Origin: VFZN01 sp963709325 | GTDB taxonomy: Bacteria > Acidobacteriota > Vicinamibacteria > Vicinamibacterales > UBA2999 | Direction: 5' to 3' | Assembly: GCA_963709325.1 (NCBI GenBank) | Contig: CAVPVV010000003.1 | Coordinates: forward strand, 2,170,001 to 2,234,000 | Length of the DNA: 64,000 nt | Part shown: piece after piece, positions 44,103 to 52,130 of the stretch | How positions within the stretch are numbered: position 1 is the first letter of the stretch | How the letters are laid out: each line of letters begins with the position of its first letter | Notes under the pieces: generated by a model | What the model was told of the DNA's origin: nothing | What the model saw: the letters and a program-made list of their open reading frames with translations, nothing else | Database searches by the model: none | Translations under genes and position numbers: made by a program

Positions 44103-45088
44103 CTACTGCTTGGGCTTCGTAAACTCCTCCGCCTTCACGGACGGATTGACCTTGAACTTCTCGACGGTCCATTCCTCGTTCGGCTGCCCTTCGATCGAAA
44201 TCTCGATCTTGTGCGGCAGCATCACGCCGTCGACCTTCTTGTAGTCCGACAGGTGCATCGCGAACGCCGATGGTGGCGGCGGCCCCTGCTTGCGCATCTC
44301 TTCCATGCGCTGGCGCCTCTCTCGTCACTTGGCCGCTGCGGCGTGCCGCTCTCCGCACCCGCCGCACTTTCCGCCGCACCCGCTCTGCGTGGTCCGCCCA
44401 TCATCATCACGCGCGGCCGGACTTCCTGGTACTGCACCATCAGCGGGAGGTGCGTCTGCTGATCGACGAACAGCCGCACCGCGCGGCCAGCCTCGTCCTT
44501 CGTCTCGAGCACATCGGCCTTACCGTCAGGAGATTCGGCGACCCCTGCGTCGGTGAACGGTTGCGCGCTGTCGGCAAACAGCGCGACGGTCCAGTGCTGC
44601 AGCTCCATCTTCATGCGGCGAAGCCGCTGCTGTTCGATCTGCTCCGGGGTGAGGGGACTGCCTCCGGGTCCGGCTGCGCCCGGCGGGGGCCCGTTCCGGA
44701 TCTCCATGCGCATCCCGCCGCCCATGCCGCCGCGGTTCTGCACGTCGTCCCACGCCTCGGTGCCGTTGAAGACCGACACGCGCTCGACGGTGGGGCCGCC
44801 GACCATGCCGCCCATCGTCATCTCCTCACTGCGCCGCAGCTTGTCGGGCCGGACGATGGTCAGGAGAATGGTGCCCTCCATGTCGCGCTGACCCATGGAG
44901 CGCCGGAACGGGCCTTCCGCGCTGATCGCCTTGACGGCAGCAAGCTTGTCGCCGCCAAGCGCTTTCTTCACCTGGCCGACGACGTCAGCCACCCGGTCCT
45001 GCGCGACCAGCAGCGCCAGCGGAGTGTTCGGCAGATCGACGCTGTTGGCGAGCACAACCGCCGCAATCACGATCACAAGTGGCTTCAT
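44103..45088 (-). CDS. Periplasmic outer-membrane-lipoprotein-sorting-like protein (one frameshift)
   Basis: About 325 residues when the break is repaired. The signal peptide (MKPLVIVIAAVVLANS) precedes a LolA/LolB-like beta-half-barrel: KKALGGDKLAAVKAISAEGP, TILLTIVRPDKLRRSEEM, RVSVFNGTEAWDDV, DVLETKDEAGRAVRLFVD, THLPLMVQYQEVRP and, after the break, MHLSDYKKVDGVMLPHKIEI and EEWTVEKFKVNPSVK. A GAGAGAGG stretch at about 44316-44324 holds the break: removing AG restores DERRQRMEEM. Pro/Gly-rich inserts (NGPPPGAAGPGG, KQGPPPPSAF) are unusual. ATG 45088 has GAGGA upstream. It precedes the Oar-type receptor gene in the same direction and is divergent from the kinase. Confidence 0.7.
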
Positions 45089-45241
45089 AGGTCCTCGTCT
45101 GGGGCTTTGGGCTTGGGCTAGAGCCTTACCGATTCCCGACTCTCGCGTCCCGACTCGCGGCTCTGTCGTTTGCCTTGTCGATATTACGAAGGTCTCGGAC
45201 GATCAGACGTCAAGGCTGAGTAAAGCGTTTGTTAAGGTTGT

Positions 45242-45266
45242 TAAATGGCTGGATCTACGCCATTTA
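45242..45266. promoter_or_regulatory. Inverted repeat and GTTAA direct repeat ahead of the histidine kinase gene
   Basis: TAAATGGC (45242-45249) and GCCATTTA (45259-45266) form a perfect eight-base inverted repeat. Just left of it, GTTAA occurs twice with a nine-base period (TTTGTTAAGGTTGTTAA). The AT-rich patch contrasts with its surroundings and lies between divergent promoters, so it is a plausible operator, perhaps for the response regulator encoded next door. Confidence 0.45.
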
Positions 45267-45296
45267 GGCCGATTTTCGCGTGCTAGACTCGCCTTC

Positions 45297-47348
45297 ATGA
45301 CGCCGCGGGGACGCATTGCAGGGACGGTTCTGCGGGAGCGGCGGAACCAGCCAGGAGCGGTCACGGCACTGGTGGTCGTCGTCCTGCTGCTCGTGCCGGC
45401 GCTGGCATGGCTGCAGTACCGATGGGTCGGCCAGGTCAGCGAGGCGGAGCGCGAGCGGATGCAGCGCACGCTTCGCACTGCAGCCACGCAGTTCGCCACC
45501 GACTTCGACACCGAGCTCTCGCGGGCGGTCGTCGGGCTGCAGGTGGAAGGCGCCATCGCCCGGGACGAGAACTGGACCGCCTACGCGCAGCGCTACAGCG
45601 CCTGGACCGAGCGCGCGGCGGATCCGCGCCTGCTGCGCGAGGTCCTGCTCGTGGACACCGTCCGCGGCGCCGACAACAAGGAGCACGCCGTCAAGCCCGA
45701 GGCGCTCCGCTTGCGCCGGTGGAACAACGACCAGCGCTCGTTCGAGCCGGAGCAATGGAGCACGGAGCTGACGCCATTTCGCAGCACGCTGGCCGAGCAC
45801 CTCGGCGAGATCCAGATGATGCGCCAGGCAAACGGGCGATTCCGCCGCGAGACCGCGATGTCGTTCTCGGTCGGTGACGCTTACACGCTCGTATCGCCGG
45901 TGACGGTGTTCGATTTCCCGGAGGACCACAAATCGCCGCCGCGTATCGACGTCTTCGGATTCACGCTGATCCGCCTCGACCCCGGCTACATCAGGGACAC
46001 GATGCTGCCGGCGCTCACGGCGCGGCACTTCCACCGCGAGGACGGCACGTCCGAGTACCGGATCGCGGTGACGGATCGGCGCGAGCCGGCGCGGGTGATC
46101 TGGGAATCCGAGCCGGGCGCGGCGGCGGCGATGGGCACCTCACCGGACGTGGACGTCGCGTTCATGTCGGCGCGGCCGGATCAGGTGTTCATGATCGCGC
46201 GCAATCGCGGCGGCGGGCCCCCGCCTCCTCCGCCGGCGCCGCCAGAACCCGGCGCGAACCCTACCGATCGGGACCGCATCGTCATTTCCGTGCTGCAGGA
46301 CCGGAACGCGCACGCCGACGGTGATCCCGCCGCGTCGCCATCGCCGCGAGCTGCCGGCATCGCTGCGTTCGAAGGCCGATGGCGCGTGACGGCAGTGCAT
46401 CGCGCCGGATCGCTCGAGGCGGCGGTCGGGGCGGTCCGGTTCCGCAACCTGATGCTGAGCTCGGGCATCCTGCTGCTGCTCACCGCGGCCATCGCGTTGA
46501 TCGTCGTGTCGGCCCGGCGGGCGCAGAGGCTCGCGCGCCAGCAGATGGAGTTCGTCGCCGCCGTCTCGCACGAGCTGCGCACGCCGGTCTCGGTGATCGG
46601 GACAGCTGCCAGCAACCTTGCCGACGGCGTGGTGGCGGATCCGGCGCGAGTCCGCAAGTACGGCGAGACCATCCAGGGTGAGGCTCGGCGGCTCGGCGAA
46701 ACGGTGGAGCGCGTGCTGCAGCTCGCCGGTATTGCCGCGGGCACTGGCGCCAGGCCCCGGGGACCGGTGAACGTGGCGGAGATCGTCCAGGAGTCGGTGG
46801 CGGCATGCCGTCCCGAGATCGAGGCCCGTGGCGTGACGCTGGAGCTGAGCCTCCCCGACGCGCTGCCGCCGGTCGAAGGCGATGCCTCGGCGCTGCGGTC
46901 CGCCGTGCAGAACCTGCTCAGCAACGCCGTCAAATACGGCGGCGACGCGCGGTGGGTGCGGGTGTCGGCCGAAGCATTGCCGGGCCCGCGAGTGCGCCGC
47001 GCACCGGCCGCTGCTCACGCGACTACGACGATACGAGACGTCAGGCCGGCGTCGGGACCCCACGTCGCGATCACCGTGTCAGACCGGGGGCTCGGCATCG
47101 ATCTGGAAGAGCGCGGCCACATCTTCGGGCCGTTCTATCGCGGACGCGAGGCGGTCTCGCAGCAGATTCCCGGCAGCGGCCTCGGCCTGAACCTCGTCGT
47201 CCGAATCGCCGCCGCGCACGGCGGCCGAGTGGAGCTGACCAGCGAGCCCGGTAAGGGTTCCAGCTTCACGCTGGTGCTGCCAGCCGCGCGGCCGACACCC
47301 GCGGACGTCGGCCTCGGGCTGGTGCCCAATCGCGCCGACGTCAAATGA
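45297..47348 (+). CDS. Sensor histidine kinase
   Basis: A 683-residue inner-membrane kinase. Helix 1 is ALVVVVLLLVPALAWLQYRW (about 22-42) and helix 2 LMLSSGILLLLTAAIALIVV (about 384-404), with a large periplasmic sensor of about 340 residues between them that carries a run of six prolines (GGGPPPPPPAPPEPG, near 304). The transmitter has the H-box FVAAVSHELRTPVSVIG (His near 425), the N-box QNLLSNAVKYGGDARW, the G1 box VSDRGLGIDLEERG and the G2 box GSGLGLNLVVRIAA. All catalytic motifs are intact. The partner regulator follows 24 bases downstream. The divergent receptor and LolA-like genes are probable targets. Confidence 0.9.
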   Translation: MTPRGRIAGTVLRERRNQPGAVTALVVVVLLLVPALAWLQYRWVGQVSEAERERMQRTLRTAATQFATDFDTELSRAVVGLQVEGAIARDENWTAYAQRYSAWTERAADPRLLREVLLVDTVRGADNKEHAVKPEALRLRRWNNDQRSFEPEQWSTELTPFRSTLAEHLGEIQMMRQANGRFRRETAMSFSVGDAYTLVSPVTVFDFPEDHKSPPRIDVFGFTLIRLDPGYIRDTMLPALTARHFHREDGTSEYRIAVTDRREPARVIWESEPGAAAAMGTSPDVDVAFMSARPDQVFMIARNRGGGPPPPPPAPPEPGANPTDRDRIVISVLQDRNAHADGDPAASPSPRAAGIAAFEGRWRVTAVHRAGSLEAAVGAVRFRNLMLSSGILLLLTAAIALIVVSARRAQRLARQQMEFVAAVSHELRTPVSVIGTAASNLADGVVADPARVRKYGETIQGEARRLGETVERVLQLAGIAAGTGARPRGPVNVAEIVQESVAACRPEIEARGVTLELSLPDALPPVEGDASALRSAVQNLLSNAVKYGGDARWVRVSAEALPGPRVRRAPAAAHATTTIRDVRPASGPHVAITVSDRGLGIDLEERGHIFGPFYRGREAVSQQIPGSGLGLNLVVRIAAAHGGRVELTSEPGKGSSFTLVLPAARPTPADVGLGLVPNRADVK

Positions 47349-47372
47349 CATGTCAACGGGGCGTGGACAGTG

Positions 47373-48062
47373 ATGGCGACGGCTCGCGTACTGCTCGTTG
47401 AAGACGAACCCGGTCTTCAGCTGACGCTGAGCGACCGGCTCGCAGCGGAGGGTTATCAGGTCGAGACCGCCGGCGATGGCGACACGGCCATCCGCCGTGG
47501 CGGCGGCGAGCCGTTCGACCTGATCGTCCTCGACGTCATGCTGCCGGCGCGCAACGGCTTCGAAGTGGCGCGGACGCTCCGCCAGCAGGGCGTGATGACG
47601 CCGATCCTGATGCTGACGGCACGGACGCAGGTTGTCGATCGGGTGGTGGGGCTGAAGCTCGGCGCCGACGACTACCTGACCAAGCCGTTCGACACGCTGG
47701 AGCTGCTCGCGCGCGTCGAAGCGCTGCTCCGCCGCGCGCCGGCCAGTTCGGGCATCTCGCTCGAGCGCTATCAGTTCGGTGATGTCGTCGTGGAAGTCCG
47801 CCGCGCCGAGGTCACGAAGGGCGGCACGCTGCTCGAGCTCTCGGCGAAGGAGTTCCAGCTGCTCCGCTATTTCATCGAGCACCGCGGAACGACACTGTCG
47901 CGCGAGTCGCTGCTCCAGGACGTGTGGGGCTATTCGGCAATGCCCTCAACGCGAACCGTAGACGTCCACGTCGCCTGGCTGCGGCAGAAGCTCGAACCCA
48001 ACCCGCGCGTGCCGCAATACATCCTGACGGTGCACGGACTTGGCTACAAGTTCGCGGGGTGA
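47373..48062 (+). CDS. OmpR/PhoB-family response regulator
   Basis: A 229-residue two-domain regulator. The receiver has VLLVEDEPGLQLTL (acidic pocket), the phospho-acceptor Asp in DLIVLDVMLPARNG (about 52) and the Lys in DDYLTKPFDTLELLAR. The winged helix (about 130-228) has LLELSAKEFQLLRYFIEHRG, LLQDVWGY, RTVDVHVAWLRQKLE and ILTVHGLGYKF. It pairs with the upstream kinase. ATG 47373 and GTG 47370 are adjacent possible starts. Confidence 0.92.
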   Translation: MATARVLLVEDEPGLQLTLSDRLAAEGYQVETAGDGDTAIRRGGGEPFDLIVLDVMLPARNGFEVARTLRQQGVMTPILMLTARTQVVDRVVGLKLGADDYLTKPFDTLELLARVEALLRRAPASSGISLERYQFGDVVVEVRRAEVTKGGTLLELSAKEFQLLRYFIEHRGTTLSRESLLQDVWGYSAMPSTRTVDVHVAWLRQKLEPNPRVPQYILTVHGLGYKFAG

Positions 48063-48091
48063 CGGCGCTTCGCGCCGCAGCGAACTTGACG

Positions 48092-48215
48092 GCAGGCTTC
48101 AGGCTTCAGACTTCAGGCCAGCACGGACGTCACGCTGAACTGCGTCCTTCTCGTGATCCTGATGCAGCGGGACACGCTTGCCGGGCTGAAGCCTGGAGCC
48201 TGAAGCCTGAAGCCT
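48092..48215. repeat. Mirrored heptamer-array element (copy 2)
   Basis: The left arm (48092-48118) has GGCTTCA units and the right arm (48186-48215) has CCTGAAG units. The spacer contains GTCACGCTG (48129-48137) and GCAGCGGGACA (48164-48174), the same core motifs as copy 1 but 15 bases further apart. It lies between converging genes and touches the stop of the next one. Confidence 0.8.
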
Positions 48216-48837
48216 ATTTCCCGACGCCGATGTCCTCGACGTTCACATTCAGCAGGTGATTGACGCGGATGCCCCAGACGCCGTCGGTCGCAAGGCCCGT
48301 CTTCGGTGAGGAACCCACGACCGTGCCGTTGACGACGTAGTCGACCTTGTCGGCGGCGACGCGAACTTCGAGCGTGTTGGTGGATTTGCCGCTGGCGTCG
48401 GGCTTCTTGATCGCGGCGTTCGGCGTCTTCGCGACGACGTTGTCGGTCTTGTCGTCGCCGATGCGTTTCTTGACGAGAAACGTGCCGTCCTGCGCGACGA
48501 GGAAATAGGTGTAGGCCTGCTTGGGTCCGTCGAGATCGCTGCCGCCGAAGACCAGCCCGTAGTAGTTGGTGTGACCGCTCGGCTCGTTGAGCGTGAACGT
48601 GCCCTTGAGCGTGAAGTTTCCCTTCGCGGCGTTGGACGGATTCCAGTACACCGCGGCCTGCGGGTTGACGGCATGGAAGCCCTTGCCCGCGGCCGTGAAC
48701 TTGATCGTGCCGGCGCCGTCAGGATCCGTCGCGCTGGTGCTGCGGTCCGCGCGCACCTTCCAGCCGGCCGGAGATTGGGCCGCGACCGCGGCCATCGAGA
48801 GACACACGAGAAGTACGAACGACAGAACGTGCCGCAT
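48214..48837 (-). CDS. Secreted DUF1080-like (concanavalin-fold) protein
   Basis: A 207-residue exported protein. Signal peptide: VLSFVLLVCLSMAAVAAQ. The remainder has the jelly-roll pattern of DUF1080/3-keto-disaccharide-hydrolase-like domains: AAVYWNPSNAAKGNFTLKGT, SGHTNYYGLVFGGSDLDGPK, YTYFLVAQDGTFLVKKRIGD, NTLEVRVAADKVDYVVNGTV and DGVWGIRVNHLLNVNVEDIG. Catalytic residues are not defined for this subgroup; sugar-polymer binding is likely. ATG 48837 has AAGGAGC upstream. It follows the ankyrin gene in the same direction. Confidence 0.75.
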   Translation of the reverse strand: MRHVLSFVLLVCLSMAAVAAQSPAGWKVRADRSTSATDPDGAGTIKFTAAGKGFHAVNPQAAVYWNPSNAAKGNFTLKGTFTLNEPSGHTNYYGLVFGGSDLDGPKQAYTYFLVAQDGTFLVKKRIGDDKTDNVVAKTPNAAIKKPDASGKSTNTLEVRVAADKVDYVVNGTVVGSSPKTGLATDGVWGIRVNHLLNVNVEDIGVGK

Positions 48838-48863
48838 AGCTGCTCCTTAGGTGACGGCCTCGC

Positions 48864-48896
48864 GCCTGAAGCCTGAAGCCCGGGGCCTGAAGCCTA
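48864..48896. repeat. Single heptamer array (CCTGAAG)
   Basis: Three to four CCTGAAG/CCTGGGG-like units lie between the DUF1080-like start and the ankyrin stop, without a matching opposite arm. It is the same unit as in the mirrored elements. Confidence 0.7.
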
Positions 48897-50639
48897 GCAA
48901 GAGACGCATTTGTGATTGTTGATCGCGCCCATGCCTTCGAGCAGCTTGATCGTCTCGGGGAACGGCTGAGTTCGCTGGACCGGGCCATTGGCCATGTCCA
49001 CCGTCGTCTGGCCCTCGCGGTTGACCGCCTTCGGATCCGCGCCCTTCGAGACGAGGTAGGTGATCATCTCGTTGTCGCCTCGCGAGGCGGCGTGGTGCAG
49101 CGCGGTGTTGCCTTCGTGGTCGCGCATGTTCACGTCCAGGCCGAGATCCTCGACCATGTACTTCACGGCCGCGAGCATCCCGCCCGGTGAATAGCGATGC
49201 GAGTTGGCGGCGAACCCTTCGCTGTAGCCAACGCCCGTGGCCGCCAGCAGCGGCGGAACGCCGGGGCCGCCGACCGGGATTTCGGGCAGGCCCGAGACGT
49301 CCACGCTGCGACGGATGTCGGCGTCGCCGGTGCGCGGGCGGCCGGGCGGCTTCGCGGTGGGAATCAACGGATCGGCGCCGTAGGCGACGAGCAGTTTCAT
49401 CGCGTCCACGTCGGCGCCGTAGGCGGCGCGCCAGAACGGCGTGGCGCCGACTTCATCGACGCCCGACAGATCGAAGTTGTAGCCCGAGTACCACACCTTC
49501 TTGGTCAGCCGCACGTTCGGATCCGCGCCCTTGTCGAGCAGCTTCTTCATGTAATCGAGGTGACTCGTCTTCTGATCGAGGTGGGCCCACGGCTGCGGGT
49601 AGCCGGCTTCCTGGGCCCAGCGCAGGTTGAGCACGGCGTAGAGCGGCGCGACGCCGTTCTCGGCCGCGAGGTTCGGGTTCGCGCCGCGATCGAGGAGCTG
49701 CGACGCCAGGTCGAAGTGTCCGTTCACCGTCGCGATGAGAAGCGGAGAGACGAGGTCACCGCCCTTGAGCAGGTTGACGTCCACGCCGGAGTCGAGGAGC
49801 GCCATCGCGACGTCCGAGTAGCCGTTCCGAACCGCGAAGTGCAGCGGTGCCATGCCGCCCTGAGCGGCCACGAGCTCGTTGAAGAAGTACTGACGATCGA
49901 GGCCGGCGACGCGGGGCCGCGGGGCGTTCGCCGCGGGAGCGGCCGGGGTGCGGCGGGCTGACGCGGTGGCCTGTGACGCGCCGGCGCTGGTGTTGGCCAG
50001 GGTCCGCCCTTCGGGGTTCGATCCGTCACGGCTGAGCGCGTTGAGGTCGGTGATCTTCGTCTCGATCTTCGGATCGGCGCCGCGCGCCAGAAGCAGCTTC
50101 ACAGCCGGCAACCGGTTGTTGGCCGCAGCGAACATCAGCGCGGTGTGCCCGCGCTCGGTTTCCTTCGCGTTCGCCTGCGCCCCGGCATCGAGCAGCGCCG
50201 TGAGCGTGTCGGTGTCGCCGGCCTGCGCGGCCAGCATCAGCGGGGTCGTCCCCTGGAGCGTCATCGCGTTGGCGTCGGCGCCGGCCTTGACCAGCGCGCG
50301 CACCACCGGTGCGTAACCGCGCTCGGCCGCGACGTGCAGCGGCTGGTAGCCGCCGAAGCGCGTCGCCGCGCGGTGGTTTGCGCCGGCAACGAGCAGCATC
50401 GACGCCATCTCGGCATCGCCACGCGTCGCCGCCCAGTGGAGTGCGGTCACGCCGTCGCCCTGGACGGCGTTGACGTCAGCGCCCTGCTTGAGGAGCTGCT
50501 TGAGCGCCTCACGGTCGCCGGCCATTGCCGCGTCCGGCACCGTGCTACCCGCGGCGCCGAGCGTGATCGTCAGCACCCACGCACCCGCGATCCCAGTCGC
50601 GACTCCGCCCAACCACCGCCGCGTTTTGTTCCGCATCAT
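48894..50639 (-). CDS. Exported ankyrin-repeat protein
   Basis: A 581-residue protein with a signal peptide or anchor (WLGGVATGIAGAWVLTITLG) and nine or more ankyrin repeats in two blocks, for example DGVTALHWAATRGDAEMASM, TTPLMLAAQAGDTDTLTALL and NTALHHAASRGDNEMITYLV. An Ala/Thr-rich linker near residues 205-245 separates the blocks. The C-terminus ends in CVSC, a Cys pair that could bind metal or form a disulfide. Ankyrin repeats bind proteins, and a periplasmic location is unusual but recurrent next to DUF1552/DUF1592 genes in this phylum (family knowledge). ATG 50639 follows GAGGCGAGACG. It lies 43 bases downstream of the DUF1552 gene. Confidence 0.88.
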   Translation of the reverse strand: MMRNKTRRWLGGVATGIAGAWVLTITLGAAGSTVPDAAMAGDREALKQLLKQGADVNAVQGDGVTALHWAATRGDAEMASMLLVAGANHRAATRFGGYQPLHVAAERGYAPVVRALVKAGADANAMTLQGTTPLMLAAQAGDTDTLTALLDAGAQANAKETERGHTALMFAAANNRLPAVKLLLARGADPKIETKITDLNALSRDGSNPEGRTLANTSAGASQATASARRTPAAPAANAPRPRVAGLDRQYFFNELVAAQGGMAPLHFAVRNGYSDVAMALLDSGVDVNLLKGGDLVSPLLIATVNGHFDLASQLLDRGANPNLAAENGVAPLYAVLNLRWAQEAGYPQPWAHLDQKTSHLDYMKKLLDKGADPNVRLTKKVWYSGYNFDLSGVDEVGATPFWRAAYGADVDAMKLLVAYGADPLIPTAKPPGRPRTGDADIRRSVDVSGLPEIPVGGPGVPPLLAATGVGYSEGFAANSHRYSPGGMLAAVKYMVEDLGLDVNMRDHEGNTALHHAASRGDNEMITYLVSKGADPKAVNREGQTTVDMANGPVQRTQPFPETIKLLEGMGAINNHKCVSC

Positions 50640-50682
50640 CGTCTCGCCTCTTGGAGGTCTTGGGTCTTGAGGTCCTGAGGTG

Positions 50683-52086
50683 TCACCGAGCCACGGTTGC
50701 GCCGCTGACGGCGTTGAGGTCGAACTCGCCGTTCGAATCGCCAATCGTCTTGATGTCCTCGAGCCCCAGCATGTGCATCAGCGGGACGAACACGTTGGCC
50801 ATCGGCGTGCCATCGGCAGCTTTAAGGTGCAGCCCGCCCTTGAGCGCGCCGCCGGCGTGGCCGGCGAGGAACAACGGGCAGCGCTTGTGGTTGTGGACGT
50901 TCGGGTTCCCCATCGACGAGCCATAGACGATGAGGCTGTTGTGGAGCAGGTCGTGATCGCCGTCCTGCGTTTTCTTCAGCCGATCCAGGAAGTACGGGAT
51001 CAGGCTGACGTGATAGCGGTTGATCTTCGCGAACTCCTTGATCCGATCCTCGCGCTCGTTGTGGTGCGACGCATTGTGGAAGCCGGTGCTGACGCCGGCT
51101 TCGGGGTAGACGCGTCCGGAGACGTCGCGCGAGATCTTGAACGCGCTCACCCGGGTCAGGTCCGACGCGAAGGCCAGCGCCTGCAGGTCGAACATCAGCT
51201 TCATGTGCTCTTCGAACGAGTCGGGGACGCCCTTGGGCGCGCCAGGCAGCTCGCGCTGCTCGCCGCTGGCGTTCTTGGCCTCGACGCGCTCGATCCGCCG
51301 CTCGATCTCGCGGACGTCGTCGAGATATTCGGTGAGGCGGGCCCGGTCGGCTGGCCCGAGCTCGGACTGGAGCCGCTTGACGGAGGCCATCACCGAGTCG
51401 ATGACGCTCTTGTCCTCACGACGCCGCGCCGCTCGCTCCTCGGGCGTGCCGCCGCCGCCGAACAGCATGTCGAACACCGAGCGCGGGTCGCGGATCATCG
51501 GCAGCGGCTCGGACGGCGAGGCCCACGAGATCGAGTCGGTGTAGGCGCAGGAGTAGCCGTATTCGCAGCCGCCGGCCTGGTCCACGTTCTCGATGCACAG
51601 CTGCAGCGAGGGGATCGCCATGTCCTGGCCGAACCGCTTCGCGTAGAGCTGATCGATGGAGGTGCCGGCGTAGAGGTCCGAGCCCTGGGTCTGCTTCGGG
51701 TGCGACTGGGTGAGGAACACCGCGGCGGAGCGGAAGTGGTCGCCGCCAATCTCCGGCGGCGCGAACGCCTCGGCGTTGCGGCAGTCGGCATTCGAGACGA
51801 TCGTCAGATCCTGCTTGTACTGTTCGAGCGGCGACAGGATCGTCTGGGACAGGTCGAAGTCGCGGCCGATGCCGGCCGGCGCCCACATGTTCGTCTTGAT
51901 CCCGTAGGCGGTGCTGCCCGCGGACCCGTGCGGCACCTCGATGGCGATGAAGCGCACGCGCCCGGCGGTGGACTGGGCCCGCGCCGCGCGCGCCGGCACC
52001 ATCGCCTCGAGCAGGGGCAGCGCCATGGTCACGCCCATCCCTTTCAACATCGTTCGCCGATCGAGATGCTTGTTCGTGAGGATCAT
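50683..52086 (-). CDS. DUF1552 exported protein
   Basis: A 467-residue member of DUF1552 (sulfatase/alkaline-phosphatase-like DUF1501 relatives). The N-terminus carries a Tat-like signal (DRRTMLKGMGVTMALPLLEA). Conserved blocks are VRFIAIEVPHGSAGSTAYGI, GGDHFRSAAVFLTQSHPKQT, LDDVREIERRIERVEAK, FHNASHHNEREDRIKEFAKI and LIVYGSSMGNPNVHNHKRCP. The function is unknown; family genes sit directly beside DUF1592-type cytochromes, as here. ATG 52086 has GGAG eight bases upstream. Confidence 0.92.
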   Translation of the reverse strand: MILTNKHLDRRTMLKGMGVTMALPLLEAMVPARAARAQSTAGRVRFIAIEVPHGSAGSTAYGIKTNMWAPAGIGRDFDLSQTILSPLEQYKQDLTIVSNADCRNAEAFAPPEIGGDHFRSAAVFLTQSHPKQTQGSDLYAGTSIDQLYAKRFGQDMAIPSLQLCIENVDQAGGCEYGYSCAYTDSISWASPSEPLPMIRDPRSVFDMLFGGGGTPEERAARRREDKSVIDSVMASVKRLQSELGPADRARLTEYLDDVREIERRIERVEAKNASGEQRELPGAPKGVPDSFEEHMKLMFDLQALAFASDLTRVSAFKISRDVSGRVYPEAGVSTGFHNASHHNEREDRIKEFAKINRYHVSLIPYFLDRLKKTQDGDHDLLHNSLIVYGSSMGNPNVHNHKRCPLFLAGHAGGALKGGLHLKAADGTPMANVFVPLMHMLGLEDIKTIGDSNGEFDLNAVSGATVAR

Positions 52087-52100
52087 CACTTGATCTCCGT

Positions 52101-52130
52101 AGGCTTCAGGCTTCGGGCTCCAGGCCCCTA
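52101..52130. repeat. Single heptamer array (GGCTTCA)
   Basis: Four GGCTTCA/GGCTTCG/GGCTCCA units lie in the gap between the haem-protein stop and the DUF1552 start. It is the same unit as in the mirrored elements, with no opposite arm. Confidence 0.7.

Noticed and set aside
44222..44306. Separate small gene encoding the last 67 residues (MEEMRKQGPPPP...)
   Set aside because: The residues continue the LolA-like protein when a two-base insertion is removed, and no independent start signal is seen.
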